Positions 14,957 to 23,974 of a DNA stretch of 64,000 nucleotides are shown here, piece after piece. The DNA comes from Rhizobium sp. 2MFCol3.1 (GTDB taxonomy: Bacteria; Pseudomonadota; Alphaproteobacteria; Rhizobiales; Rhizobiaceae). The notes under the pieces are model-generated. The model was given only the letters and a program-made list of their open reading frames with translations, was not told the origin of the DNA and made no database searches. A program made the position numbers and the translations under genes. The stretch lies in the NCBI RefSeq assembly GCF_000377565.1, contig NZ_KB898362.1, positions 1-64,000 of the forward strand, given 5' to 3'. Numbering within the stretch: the stretch's first letter is position 1; every line of letters begins with the position of its first letter.

Positions 14957-15844
14957 CTACATCGCCAACGCCCGCAATTTCCCCACCGCGAAGTCCACGA
15001 ATGCCCTTGTCTTGGCCGAGACGTGGCGGCCCTCGGCATGGACCACGTGGATCGGCAGCGGCGGTTCCTCGTAATCTTCGAGCGTCAGACGCAGCTGGCC
15101 CGCGGCGACGTACCGGCTGACTTGATAGGAGAGCGGGCGGGATAGTCCCCAGCCGGTGATCGAGGCGGCGATCGCGGCGTCGACCGTGTTGCAATAGAGG
15201 CGCGGATGGAGCGTTGCGGCGGCGCCGTCGGGGGCGAAGTGCCAGTCGAGCGGTGCGGACGAGCCGGTGTTGACGATCGTGGCGTGGTTGGCGAGATCGG
15301 CGGGTGTCTTCGGTTCGCCGTGGTGTTCGAAATAGGAGGGCGCGCCGCAGACGACGCGGCGGACGCTGCCTACCTTGATCGCGGTCTGGTCGGAATCCTG
15401 CAGGCGGCCGATGCGGATCGCGACGTCGATCCCCTCCTCCACCAGGCTGACGATCCTGTCGAACAGGAGCACACGGCCGGTCACGCCCTTATGGATATCG
15501 AGAAACTCGGTCATGACAGGCATGATATGCAGCTGCCCGAACTGCACCGGCGCGGTGATCGTCAGCATGCCTGATGGCGTCGCGTGCGAGCCGCCGGCGG
15601 AGGCCTCGGCTTCGTCGATCTCCGCCAGAATGCGTTTGCAATCATCGGCATAGCGTCGGCCGGCTTCGGTCAGGTTGACCGATCGCGTCGACCGCACGAA
15701 GAGGCGCGCGCCGGTGGCGTCCTCCAGAAAGGCCACCGCACGGGTGACGGCTGGCGGGCTCATGTGCAGTTGGCGCGCCGCTTCCGCAAAGCTTGCCGTC
15801 TCGGAAACCCGCACCAGGACTTTCATGCATTGAAGCCGATCCAT
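14957..15844 (-). CDS. LysR-type transcriptional regulator
   Basis: 295 residues. A winged helix-turn-helix at the N-terminus (about 1-60; FAEAARQLHMSPPAVTRAV) and a periplasmic-binding-like effector domain (about 90-290). It resembles the subgroup that controls divergent oxidoreductase or GST genes. It is transcribed away from the GST/flavoprotein operon across a 109-base intergenic region, the classical LysR arrangement, so it very likely regulates that operon and itself. The inducer is unknown. Confidence 0.9.
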   Translation of the reverse strand: MDRLQCMKVLVRVSETASFAEAARQLHMSPPAVTRAVAFLEDATGARLFVRSTRSVNLTEAGRRYADDCKRILAEIDEAEASAGGSHATPSGMLTITAPVQFGQLHIMPVMTEFLDIHKGVTGRVLLFDRIVSLVEEGIDVAIRIGRLQDSDQTAIKVGSVRRVVCGAPSYFEHHGEPKTPADLANHATIVNTGSSAPLDWHFAPDGAAATLHPRLYCNTVDAAIAASITGWGLSRPLSYQVSRYVAAGQLRLTLEDYEEPPLPIHVVHAEGRHVSAKTRAFVDFAVGKLRALAM

Positions 15845-15953
15845 ATCGCCGCTTTTATTCCATCCAAAGAAACAGTCCCTTTCTCATAATCGAAATTCCA
15901 TACGAAATCAGGAACAATTATTCTTCCGGGCAATATCAACGGAGACCAGTTCC
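15845..15953. promoter_or_regulatory. Divergent LysR/GST control region
   Basis: 109 AT-rich bases between the divergent lysR and gst genes. The segment with TCGAAATTCCATACGA (15891-15906) has a TCG...CGA inverted pattern compatible with a LysR T-N11-A site. No sharper operator can be named by eye. Confidence 0.4.
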
Positions 15954-16568
15954 ATGAAGCTCTACTCGCACCCACTTTCGGGTCACGCCCACCGCGCCTT
16001 TCTGTTCATCTCGCTTGCCGGGATCGACGCCGAGATTGTCGACATCGATCTTGCAGGTGGCGAGCACAAGAAGCCTGCCTTCCTGGCGCTCAACCCGTTC
16101 GGGCAGATCCCTGTGCTCGATGATAACGGGCTGGTGCTTGCGGATTCGAATGCGATCCTGGTCTATCTTGCCAAGAAACATGCACCGGACTGGCTGCCTG
16201 AGGATGCCGTGGGCGCAGCTGCCGTGCAGCGCTGGCTTTCGGTGGCTGCGGGCGAAATCGCCTATGGCCCGGCCGCCGCGCGGCTGGTGACGGTGTTCGG
16301 CGCAAGCTTCGACACCGAAGAGGTGATCGGACGCGCGCACCGCATTCTGGCGCTGATCGATGCGGAGCTGGCCGGCAAGGCATGGATCGCCGTGGATCGG
16401 CCGACGATCGCCGACGTTGCACTCTACAGTTACATCGCCCGCGCGCCGGAGGGGAACGTCGATCGCTTCCGCTACGGCAATGTCAGCGCCTGGCTGAAGC
16501 GCATGGAAGCGCTGCCCGGCTTCCGGCCATTCCAGAAGACGGCGATCGGCATTCCCGACGCGGCCTGA
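15954..16568 (+). CDS. Glutathione S-transferase family protein
   Basis: 204 residues. An N-terminal thioredoxin-fold domain (1-~78) has NPFGQIPVLDD, with its cis-proline, and ADSNAILVYLA, where Asp-Ser contacts the glutathione gamma-glutamyl group. The helical C-terminal domain contains the N-capping box region (RPTIADVALYSYI). Start ATG has GGAGA upstream. It probably conjugates or reduces an electrophile or hydroperoxide in the cytoplasm. It is 51 bases ahead of the flavoprotein fusion, same strand, under the divergent LysR. Confidence 0.9.
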   Translation: MKLYSHPLSGHAHRAFLFISLAGIDAEIVDIDLAGGEHKKPAFLALNPFGQIPVLDDNGLVLADSNAILVYLAKKHAPDWLPEDAVGAAAVQRWLSVAAGEIAYGPAAARLVTVFGASFDTEEVIGRAHRILALIDAELAGKAWIAVDRPTIADVALYSYIARAPEGNVDRFRYGNVSAWLKRMEALPGFRPFQKTAIGIPDAA

Positions 16569-16619
16569 GACAGGCCACGCGGCGGCGCCGATCCTCACAA
16601 ACCCACGAAGGAGAATGTC

Positions 16620-18692
16620 ATGCTTGCATTGAAGCAGACGGAAAAGCCTTCCCCGTGGCATGACGGGGAGATTGCCCTGCAGGAAAAGGCCGGCGTCGCG
16701 GCGCGCATGAAGGATGTGGGCGCGCGCGTGCTGCGCGACCACCTGATCGACCAGCACCGCCAGTTCTACCCGCAGCTGCCCTTCATCGTGCTCGGCACGG
16801 TGGACGCCGATGGCGACGCCTGGGCGACGCTGCGGGCGAACTATCCTGGTTTCCTCGACAGCCCGGATGTGCACACGCTGAGCGTCAAGCTTGCCCGCGA
16901 GCCCGGCGATCCGGCCGATCGGGGGATGGAGGATGGCGACGCGATTGGCATGCTCGGGATCGAGCTGCAGACGCGCCGGCGCAACCGGCTGAACGGCACG
17001 ATCGCACGCAACGCGGCGGATCGCTTCGATGTCACCGTCGGCCAGTCCTACGGCAACTGCCCGCAATACATCCAGCTGCGCGATTTCGGCTTCAGCCGCG
17101 AGCCTGAACTCTCCTCGGCCGTGCCGCCCGTCGTTTCGGAGGAGCTGGATGCGCGGGCGATGGCGCTGATCTCGAAGTCGGACACGTTCTTCGTCGCTTC
17201 CTATGCCGATCGTGACGATGGCGAGCGGCAGGTGGATGTTTCGCACCGGGGCGGCAAGCCGGGCTTCGTGCGGATCGGCGAGGATGGGGTTCTGACGATC
17301 CCCGACTTCGCCGGCAATCTGTTCTTCAATACGCTCGGCAATATTCTCATCAATGGCCGCGCCGGGCTTGTCTTCGTCGATTTCGACAGCGGAGACCTGC
17401 TGCAATTGTCGGGTGATGCCGAAGTCGTTCTGGATTCGCCGGAGATCGCCGCCTTCCAGGGTGCGGAGCGTCTGTGGCGCTTCCGCCCGCGTCGTGTCGT
17501 CTACCGGGCGGATGCGCTGCCGCTTCGGTGGAATTCGCGCGCCGACGGGCAATCGCCGAACGCGCTGATGACCGGCGATTGGAAGTCGGCGGCCGGGCGC
17601 ATCAGCGCCGCCGAGATGGCGAGCCGCTGGCGGCCGTTGCGGGTGGCACGGATCGTCGATGAGAGTGCCGGCATCCGCTCGTTCCACCTGGAGCCTGTCG
17701 ATGGTGGCGGGCTGATCGCGCATGCGGCCGGGCAATATCTGCCGATACGCGTGACTGTCCCCGGCGAGGATCGGCCGCTGATTAGGACCTATACGCTGTC
17801 TGTCGCGCCGTCCGACAACAAGTACCGCATCAGCGTCAAGCGGGAGGGTGTCGTCTCGCGTCACCTACACGACCACATCAGTGTCGGCGATATCATCGAG
17901 GCGCGTGCGCCTGGCGGTACGTTCGGCATCGATGCGGCGGAGCCGAGGCCGGCGGTGATGCTGGCGGCAGGCATCGGCATCACACCGCTGCTCGCCATGC
18001 TCAGGCATGTCGTCTACGAAGGATTTCGCAAGCGCGGGATGCGGCCGGTGTGGCTGTTCTATTCCGCGCACAGCAAGGGCGAGCGTGCCTTCGACGATGA
18101 GATCGGGGCGCTTGTCGCGGCATCCGGCGGGGCGGTCAGGCTGGTCCGGCTGCTTGGTGATGTCTCCGGCGCGGTCGAGGGGCGAGACTATGAGGCGCAG
18201 GGGCGGATCGACATGGCGCTGTTGCGCGCCGTGCTGCCGTTCAACGATTACGACTTCTACCTCTGCGGTCCGCCTAGCTTCATGCAGTCAGTCTATGACG
18301 GGCTGCGTGGTCTCAACGTCGCGGATAGCAGGATCCATGCCGAAGCGTTCGGCGTTGCATCGGTTGCGCGATCGGGTGAAGTGTCGGCCGAGGCTGCCCC
18401 GGTGCAGGCTCGGGCGGCGGCGGATGTGCCGGTGCCTGTCTATTTCACGCAATCGGCCAAGGAAGCGCGGTGGGAGCCTGAGGGCGGCACGCTGCTGGAG
18501 CTTGCCGAGGCGCGCGGGTTGCAGCCAGAGTTCAGCTGCCGGCTCGGCAATTGCGGCAGCTGCCGGACCAAGGTGCTGGCGGGCGCGGTTGCCTATACCA
18601 GGGAGCCGACGGCCGAGGTTGGCGAGGACGAGGCTTTGATCTGTTGCGCGGTTCCGGCCAAGGGCGAGGCGCGGCTGGAGCTTGATCTCTAG
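16620..18692 (+). CDS. Fusion: pyridoxamine-phosphate-oxidase-like domain, FAD/NAD reductase and 2Fe-2S ferredoxin
   Basis: 690 residues in three parts. The N-terminal ~310 residues are an FMN-binding split barrel of the PNPOx-like family (LPFIVLGTVDADGDAW, later FLDSPDVHTLSV). Residues ~335-590 form a ferredoxin-reductase module with the FAD motif RTYTLS and the NAD-binding GIGITPLLAMLRH and FYLCGPPSFM. The last ~85 residues are a plant-type 2Fe-2S domain with CRLGNCGSC and a distal Cys in ALICCA. Electrons would pass NAD(P)H to FAD to 2Fe-2S to FMN domain or an external partner. AAGGAG precedes the ATG by six bases. Co-transcribed with the GST. The substrate is unknown. Confidence 0.88.
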   Translation: MLALKQTEKPSPWHDGEIALQEKAGVAARMKDVGARVLRDHLIDQHRQFYPQLPFIVLGTVDADGDAWATLRANYPGFLDSPDVHTLSVKLAREPGDPADRGMEDGDAIGMLGIELQTRRRNRLNGTIARNAADRFDVTVGQSYGNCPQYIQLRDFGFSREPELSSAVPPVVSEELDARAMALISKSDTFFVASYADRDDGERQVDVSHRGGKPGFVRIGEDGVLTIPDFAGNLFFNTLGNILINGRAGLVFVDFDSGDLLQLSGDAEVVLDSPEIAAFQGAERLWRFRPRRVVYRADALPLRWNSRADGQSPNALMTGDWKSAAGRISAAEMASRWRPLRVARIVDESAGIRSFHLEPVDGGGLIAHAAGQYLPIRVTVPGEDRPLIRTYTLSVAPSDNKYRISVKREGVVSRHLHDHISVGDIIEARAPGGTFGIDAAEPRPAVMLAAGIGITPLLAMLRHVVYEGFRKRGMRPVWLFYSAHSKGERAFDDEIGALVAASGGAVRLVRLLGDVSGAVEGRDYEAQGRIDMALLRAVLPFNDYDFYLCGPPSFMQSVYDGLRGLNVADSRIHAEAFGVASVARSGEVSAEAAPVQARAAADVPVPVYFTQSAKEARWEPEGGTLLELAEARGLQPEFSCRLGNCGSCRTKVLAGAVAYTREPTAEVGEDEALICCAVPAKGEARLELDL

Positions 18693-18730
18693 AGAATGGC
18701 GGGCGACCGGGGTGCAGCAGGTGCTGCTCA

Positions 18731-18784
18731 AATATCCGGTTTCCTGCCAATATCCAGTTTGCTGACAATATCCAGTTTGCTGTG
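18731..18784 (+). repeat. Three 18-bp tandem repeats upstream of trmFO
   Basis: Units at 18731-18748, 18749-18766 and 18767-18784, consensus AATATCCAGTTTGCTGAC; the second and third differ at two positions, the first at a few more. They end 28 bases before the chosen trmFO start, inside the probable promoter or leader. Confidence 0.85.
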
Positions 18785-18811
18785 ATGGCGCGGCGTGATA
18801 ATCAGCCGCGC

Positions 18812-20245
18812 ATGACCCAGACCTCTTCTTATTCTCCTATCCACGTCGTCGGCGGCGGGCTCGCGGGCTCCGAAGCCGCGTGGCAGATCGCAAACGCCGG
18901 CGTCCCCGTCATCCTGCACGAGATGCGCGGCGTGCGCGGCACCGATGCTCACAAAACTGACCATCTGGCTGAGCTCGTCTGTTCCAACTCGTTCCGCTCG
19001 GACGATGCGACCGCCAATGCCGTCGGCGTCATCCATGCGGAAATGCGCATGGCGGGATCGCTGATCATGGCCTGCGCCGACAAGCACCAGGTGCCGGCCG
19101 GCGGCGCGCTGGCTGTCGATCGCGACGGGTTCTCGGAAGCCGTCACCCGCGCGGTGCACGATCATCCGCTGATTTCAGTGGTGCGCGAGGAGATCACCGG
19201 TCTTCCGCCGAAGGAGTGGGATCTGGCGATCGTCGCCACCGGCCCGCTGACGGCGCCGTCGCTTGCGAGCGCCATTCAGGCCGAGACCGGCGCCGATGCG
19301 CTCGCCTTCTTCGACGCCATCGCGCCGATCGTCTATCGCGAGAGCATCGACATGGATATCTGCTGGTATCAGTCACGCTACGACAAGGTCGGCCCCGGCG
19401 GCACGGGCAAGGACTACATCAACTGCCCGATGGACGAGGCGCAGTACAATGCCTTCGTCGACGCGCTGATCGCCGGCGACACGGTCGGTTTCAAAGAATG
19501 GGAAGGCACGCCCTATTTCGACGGCTGCCTGCCGATCGAGATCATGGCCGAACGCGGCCGCGAGACGCTGCGCCATGGGCCGATGAAGCCGATGGGGCTG
19601 ACGAATGCGCATAACCCGACCGTCAAGGCTTATGCCGTCGTGCAGCTGCGCCAGGACAATGCGCTCGGCACGCTCTACAACATGGTCGGCTTCCAGACGA
19701 AGCTGAAATACGGCGCGCAAACCGAGATCCTCAAGATGATCCCGGGCTTGCAGAATGCCGAGTTCGCGCGTCTCGGCGGCCTGCACCGCAACACCTATAT
19801 CAACTCGCCGACGCTGCTCGACGGTTCGCTGACGCTGAAGTCGCGGCCGGGCCTGCGCTTCGCCGGCCAGATCACCGGCTGCGAAGGTTATGTCGAAAGC
19901 GCCAGCGTCGGCCTGCTCGCTGGCCGCTTCGCGGCTGCCGAACGCAAGGGCGAAGCGGTGTCGCTGCCGCCGGCAACGACCGCGCTCGGCTCGCTGCTCG
20001 GCCATATCACCGGCGGGCATATCAGCAACGACGAGGAACCGGGCAAGCGCTCGTTCCAGCCGATGAACATCAACTTCGGGCTGTTCCCGGAACTCGAGCC
20101 GGGCTCGATCGTCAAGCCGGAGGGCGTGAAGCGTTTCCGCGGCAAGGACAAGACGATCATGAAGCGGCAGCTGATCGCCAAGCGGGCGCTTGCCGATTGC
20201 GCGACGTGGCTCGGCGGGACAGTACCGGTGGCAAAGACGGCCTGA
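18812..20245 (+). CDS. trmFO: tRNA (uracil-5-)-methyltransferase TrmFO, folate- and FAD-dependent
   Basis: 477 residues. FAD-binding HVVGGGLAGSEAAW at the N-terminus and the TrmFO-type motifs CSNSFRSDD, with the conserved Cys near 53, and GCEGYVESASVG, with the second catalytic Cys. It methylates U54 of tRNA to ribothymidine using methylenetetrahydrofolate and FADH2. An alternative start at 18782 would add ten residues; MTQTSSYSPIHVVGGG fits the family better. It stands alone, with tandem repeats in its upstream region. Confidence 0.92.
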   Translation: MTQTSSYSPIHVVGGGLAGSEAAWQIANAGVPVILHEMRGVRGTDAHKTDHLAELVCSNSFRSDDATANAVGVIHAEMRMAGSLIMACADKHQVPAGGALAVDRDGFSEAVTRAVHDHPLISVVREEITGLPPKEWDLAIVATGPLTAPSLASAIQAETGADALAFFDAIAPIVYRESIDMDICWYQSRYDKVGPGGTGKDYINCPMDEAQYNAFVDALIAGDTVGFKEWEGTPYFDGCLPIEIMAERGRETLRHGPMKPMGLTNAHNPTVKAYAVVQLRQDNALGTLYNMVGFQTKLKYGAQTEILKMIPGLQNAEFARLGGLHRNTYINSPTLLDGSLTLKSRPGLRFAGQITGCEGYVESASVGLLAGRFAAAERKGEAVSLPPATTALGSLLGHITGGHISNDEEPGKRSFQPMNINFGLFPELEPGSIVKPEGVKRFRGKDKTIMKRQLIAKRALADCATWLGGTVPVAKTA

Positions 20246-20276
20246 TCAGGCCGCTCTGTTCACAAGCCAAGACAGG

Positions 20277-21314
20277 TCAGTGGGTGACCGGCCCATTGGC
20301 CTTCTTCCAGGCGTCGATGCCGCCTTCGATGTGGCATGCGGATGCGATGCCGGCGTCGTGCGCGGCCTGGACGGCCATGGCGGAGCGTTCGCCAAAGGCG
20401 CAGTAGAAGACCAGGCGCTTGGTGGTGGATACGCCGAGTTCATGCAGAACGCCGCCGGCGCTGATGCTTTCAGCGAGCGCCGGATAGGGAAAGTGCAGCG
20501 ATGACGGGATGACGCCGTGGCGCTGGCGTTCGCTATCCTCGCGCAGGTCGATCAGCGCGACGTCGGGCCGCCCCATCAGATCGAAGACCTGCCGGACGCT
20601 CAATGACCATCCGTGGCTGTCGACGTCGTGATGATCCATGCCGATCTTCATGTTGGCGGGCACCGCCACGTCCATCATCTTGGGGTTGGCGAGCTTCAGA
20701 TTGTTCATCAGATCGGCATACTCATCGGCCGAGCGCACCTGCAGGCGCGGGTTGAAGGCCTTCTCCTCGCCGATCGTCGAGACGGTGTCGCCCTTGTAGT
20801 CGTGGGCGGGGTAGACCAGCGTCGTATCGGGCAGCTTCAGCAGGCGGCCGAAGATGGATTCGAACTGGGCGCGCGGATCGCCGTTCTGGAAATCGGTGCG
20901 GCCGGTGCCGCGGATCAGAAGCGTGTCGCCGGTGAAGACACGGTCTGGAAGAACGAAGCTGTAGCTATCGTCGGTATGACCGGGCGTATAGATGACATCA
21001 AGCGACAGGCCCTCGATGGTCAGCCTGTCATTGTCGGATAGGCGCATCGAGACGACATCGGCCTTGGTCTGCTCGCCCATGACGGTCGTGCAGTGGGTCT
21101 TGTCGCGCAAGGCGCCAAGACCGGTGATGTGATCGGCGTGCAGATGCGTGTCCACGGCCTTGACCAGCTTCAGGTCGAGTTCATGGATAAGCTGCAGGTA
21201 GCGATCGACCTTTTCAAGCACAGGATCGATGATCAGCGCCTCCCCGCCCCGCCTGCTTGCCATCAGGTAGGAGTAGGTGCTGGATGCGGGGTCGAAAAGC
21301 TGACGGAAGATCAT
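20277..21314 (-). CDS. Persulfide dioxygenase-like metallo-beta-lactamase fused to rhodanese
   Basis: 345 residues. The ETHE1/glyoxalase II-type domain has THLHADH (His57, His59, Asp61, His62), His113 in TPGHTDD and His171 in YPAHDY, consistent with a mononuclear-iron persulfide dioxygenase. A C-terminal rhodanese domain (about 240-345) carries the active Cys305 in FYCAFGERS. The fusion would oxidise glutathione persulfide to sulfite and transfer sulfane sulfur. It starts 46 bases after the peroxiredoxin stop on the same strand, suggesting a shared sulfur/peroxide operon. Confidence 0.9.
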   Translation of the reverse strand: MIFRQLFDPASSTYSYLMASRRGGEALIIDPVLEKVDRYLQLIHELDLKLVKAVDTHLHADHITGLGALRDKTHCTTVMGEQTKADVVSMRLSDNDRLTIEGLSLDVIYTPGHTDDSYSFVLPDRVFTGDTLLIRGTGRTDFQNGDPRAQFESIFGRLLKLPDTTLVYPAHDYKGDTVSTIGEEKAFNPRLQVRSADEYADLMNNLKLANPKMMDVAVPANMKIGMDHHDVDSHGWSLSVRQVFDLMGRPDVALIDLREDSERQRHGVIPSSLHFPYPALAESISAGGVLHELGVSTTKRLVFYCAFGERSAMAVQAAHDAGIASACHIEGGIDAWKKANGPVTH

Positions 21315-21360
21315 CTTCGCCTCCTGCGTTCTGTCCGATATCGATGTTCCGCGGCCGTAC

Positions 21361-22020
21361 TTAGCCCTTCGGCTGCGGCACGATGCGGATGTAGGACTTG
21401 GGCGAGACCCAACCGTCAGGATACTGCTTCTTGGCGTCTTCGTCGGAGACCGAGCCGGCGATGATGACGTCGCCGCCGTTCTGCCAGTTGGCCGGCGTCG
21501 CGACCTTGTGCTTGGCGGTCAGCTGCAGAGAATCGATGACACGGATGACTTCGTCGAAGTTGCGGCCGGTCGTCATCGGGTAGACGAGGATGAGCTTGAT
21601 CTTCTTGTCGGGGCCGATGACGAAGACATTGCGAACCGTCTGGTTGTCGGCCGCAGTGCGGACGGTCGGATCACCCGACACGGCTGCCGGCAGCATGTGG
21701 TAAAGCTTGGAGACGTTGAAATCGACGTCGGCGATCATCGGGTAGTTGGGACGCGTGCCTTGCGTTTCCTCGATGTCGTTCATCCAACCGTCGTGGCGAT
21801 CCAGCGGATCGACGGAGAGGCCGATGATCTTGACGCCGCGGCGGTCGAACTCCGGCTTGATCTTCGCCATGTAGCCGAGCTCGGTGGTGCAGACGGGCGT
21901 GAAATCCTTGGGATGCGAAAATAGGACCGCCCAGGAGCTGCCGATCCAATCGTGAAAATTGATCGTGCCTTCGGTAGTCTGCGCTTCGAAATCGGGAGCA
22001 ATGTCGTTGATCGCAAGCAT
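21361..22020 (-). CDS. 1-Cys peroxiredoxin (Prx6 type)
   Basis: 219 residues, Prx6-like with the extended C-terminal domain. The only cysteine is the peroxidatic Cys44 in FTPVCTTELG; there is no resolving Cys, so an external thiol is needed. The ATG at 22020 has a strong GGAGG site; a longer upstream frame lacks one. It reduces peroxides in the cytoplasm. It lies upstream of the persulfide dioxygenase-rhodanese gene, and both may deal with peroxides and reactive sulfur together. Confidence 0.93.
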   Translation of the reverse strand: MLAINDIAPDFEAQTTEGTINFHDWIGSSWAVLFSHPKDFTPVCTTELGYMAKIKPEFDRRGVKIIGLSVDPLDRHDGWMNDIEETQGTRPNYPMIADVDFNVSKLYHMLPAAVSGDPTVRTAADNQTVRNVFVIGPDKKIKLILVYPMTTGRNFDEVIRVIDSLQLTAKHKVATPANWQNGGDVIIAGSVSDEDAKKQYPDGWVSPKSYIRIVPQPKG

Positions 22021-22138
22021 ACTTACCTCCAATAAGTTGTAGGGAAATTCATAGGGCCTCGCGGTGTGCGCGAAAGATGCTCCACTTTGAGGACTAAGGC
22101 AATATGACACGAAAGAGGTAGCGCGGTCGGAAAAACGT

Positions 22139-22162
22139 CAAAAGCCCGGCGCATGGCCGGGC
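22139..22162 (-). terminator. Intrinsic terminator of the membrane-anchored hypothetical gene
   Basis: GCCCGGC/GCCGGGC stem (22144-22162) with a T-run on the minus strand, 28 bases past the stop at 22190. Confidence 0.8.
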
Positions 22163-22189
22163 ATTGCTCGACTGAAAATTGGAGGCAGT

Positions 22190-22657
22190 TTACCGGTGGT
22201 TCGCGGCGGTCGGATCGGCCAGCGGCAGTTCCCGATCGGGTTCGGCGACGTAGTTGCCGAGAAGCCAGAGGGCCACTTCGGAAGCTTCCTTCGGCGAGGC
22301 GAATTCGAAGGTGCCGTTCTGGTGCGGCGTATCGAGGAAGTCGACTGTCAGGCCCTTGCCGCTGTCGGAGCTTTGAACGCGCACCCTGCCCGGCTGGATG
22401 ACCTGGCAGGAGTAATGGCGCTGCATGCTGCGCATGAAGCCGGCCTTGTTGTCGTGCAGGCGGACGAAGACCACCTGGCCGTTGGCCGTTGCCTGCAGCG
22501 AGCGGATCGCTTCTGTCGGGAAGGCGCGGTTGAACTCGATGATGGCAAGGCCGGTATCGTGCAGGCCCTGCTCCTCATGCTTCGCCGACATGCGCACGGC
22601 GATGAAGGCCACGATGACGAGCATCACGAAAAGAGTGGCCCAGATCATTATGCTCAC
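22190..22657 (-). CDS. Membrane-anchored hypothetical protein
   Basis: About 155 residues. One N-terminal membrane helix (IMIWATLFVMLVIVAFIAV), then a soluble domain without recognisable motifs. The GTG at 22657 is chosen because GGAG lies about seven bases upstream; an ATG at 22669 would add four residues. The soluble part contains Phe-rich beta segments and a helical end (ASEVALWLLGNYV). It has its own terminator. No family or partner is recognised. Confidence 0.6.
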   Translation of the reverse strand: MSIMIWATLFVMLVIVAFIAVRMSAKHEEQGLHDTGLAIIEFNRAFPTEAIRSLQATANGQVVFVRLHDNKAGFMRSMQRHYSCQVIQPGRVRVQSSDSGKGLTVDFLDTPHQNGTFEFASPKEASEVALWLLGNYVAEPDRELPLADPTAANHR

Positions 22658-22728
22658 GTCACACTCCATTCAAAGCAAGCGATGATGACAGCTATAACGC
22701 GCGAGGCTTGCGCGAGTTTGAACGAGCC

Positions 22729-23580
22729 TCAGATTTTCTTGCGCATCAGCGCCATGGTCATGCCGATCTGGCGGCGCCATTGCGGTTGCTGCGCGGAGCG
22801 ATCGAACAGCCCTGCCCCCAGCTTCTGCGCCTTCGACAGCACCGGCGCAGCCAGTGATGCGGGCAGGAAGGCGGGGAAGACCGCCTGCGGGATAGTGACC
22901 TTGCGCGCCCTCGCGAGGTGGTCGCGGCCAAGCCCGGCGAATGCCTCGATGGCGGCCGAGATGCGCGCCTTGTCTTCGCCAGCGAGGAAGGTGTCACGGT
23001 CAAGTCCGGTCGCGGCCAGGATCTCGAGCGGGATGTAGATCTGGCCGCGATGGCGATGAAGCGGCATCAACAGCAGCAATCCCGCGATCGCCTGGGCGAC
23101 GCCGGCATGGCCTGCGGCTTCGGCCGACTGCGCCGCCTCCTCGGGCGACAGGATCAGGCTTGCGAGTTGGATCAGCGCCGAGGCCGTTTCGCCGGCGTAG
23201 CCTTCCAGCGCGCCGCGCGATTCCATCGGATCGTCGTAGAGGTCGAAGATGCGTGCGTCGATCATATCCGACAATGTCTTGCGCGGCAGGCGATGCGCCT
23301 CGATCGCGGCCAGCAGCGCGGCAGCCACCGGGTTGGCCTCGGTGGAGCCGTGCGCGGTTCCCTCCAGAAGATCGCGCCAGTATTGCATGCGGACTTCGCC
23401 GGGCAGCGGTTCGTGCACGAGATCGCGGATACGGGCGAGTTCGGCGTTGAACGCATAGAGCGCCGCCAGCGCGCCGCGCTTGTCTTCGGGAGACAGCAAG
23501 CAGGCGAGATAACGGTCACGATCGCTGTCGCGCAGCATCGCCAGGCAGATGTCCTGGTTCGTCGAGGATTGATCGGCCAT
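22729..23580 (-). CDS. Squalene/phytoene synthase-like protein, NDUFAF6 type
   Basis: 283 residues with the all-helical squalene/phytoene synthase fold. The canonical first DxxxD is degenerate: ALYAFNAELARIRDLVHE followed by MQYWRDLLEG resembles the mitochondrial complex I assembly factor NDUFAF6 (FNVELA...MRMQFWK) rather than an active prenyl synthase. So it is more likely a complex I assembly or biogenesis factor than a hopanoid or carotenoid enzyme. It begins three bases after the NDUFAF3-like gene, behind secDF. Confidence 0.82.
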   Translation of the reverse strand: MADQSSTNQDICLAMLRDSDRDRYLACLLSPEDKRGALAALYAFNAELARIRDLVHEPLPGEVRMQYWRDLLEGTAHGSTEANPVAAALLAAIEAHRLPRKTLSDMIDARIFDLYDDPMESRGALEGYAGETASALIQLASLILSPEEAAQSAEAAGHAGVAQAIAGLLLLMPLHRHRGQIYIPLEILAATGLDRDTFLAGEDKARISAAIEAFAGLGRDHLARARKVTIPQAVFPAFLPASLAAPVLSKAQKLGAGLFDRSAQQPQWRRQIGMTMALMRKKI

Positions 23581-23583
23581 GCG

Positions 23584-23970
23584 TCAGACCGCGATCAGCG
23601 CCGCTGCGACGGCGCGCGATTCCATCAGCATGATGTTGAAGGTGCGCACCGCCGCACCCGTGCTCATCGAATCCGAGGAAATGCCGGCGCCCTTCAGCGC
23701 GGCTTTCAGGTCCGCCGGGATCGGGCGCATGTCGACGCCGGTGCCGAGCAGCAGGAATTCAATCTCGGACGCTTCGTTCAGGACTCGCTGCAGGTTTTCG
23801 ATCGACAGCGGCATGGTCGCGTCCATGTTCCAGCCGTGGATGCCCGACGGCAGGCAGAGGATGGAGCCGCGATGCGACATGTCGGCGAAGCGGAAGCCGC
23901 CGTTCCCGTAGGTATCGATCGGAGCGCGACCGGGAAAATGCGCTTCGCGTATTTCTATGCCTCTTGCCAT
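23584..23970 (-). CDS. DUF498/Mth938-like protein, NDUFAF3 homologue
   Basis: 128 residues of the DUF498 (MTH938) fold: GFRFADMSHRGSILCLP, then EFLLLGTGVDMRPIP and a conserved C-terminal FNIMLMESR. The human homologue NDUFAF3 is a complex I assembly factor, and its alphaproteobacterial orthologues are commonly found next to secD/secF. Here the start is four bases after the secDF stop. The ATG at 23970 is chosen over an upstream one because the family begins MARGIEIREAHFPG. A role in respiratory complex assembly at the membrane is inferred. Confidence 0.87.
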   Translation of the reverse strand: MARGIEIREAHFPGRAPIDTYGNGGFRFADMSHRGSILCLPSGIHGWNMDATMPLSIENLQRVLNEASEIEFLLLGTGVDMRPIPADLKAALKGAGISSDSMSTGAAVRTFNIMLMESRAVAAALIAV

Positions 23971-23974
23971 ATTC

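Noticed and set aside
15936..17864. 642-residue minus-strand ORF
   Set aside because: Antisense to the GST and flavoprotein fusion; composition of a GC-rich shadow frame.
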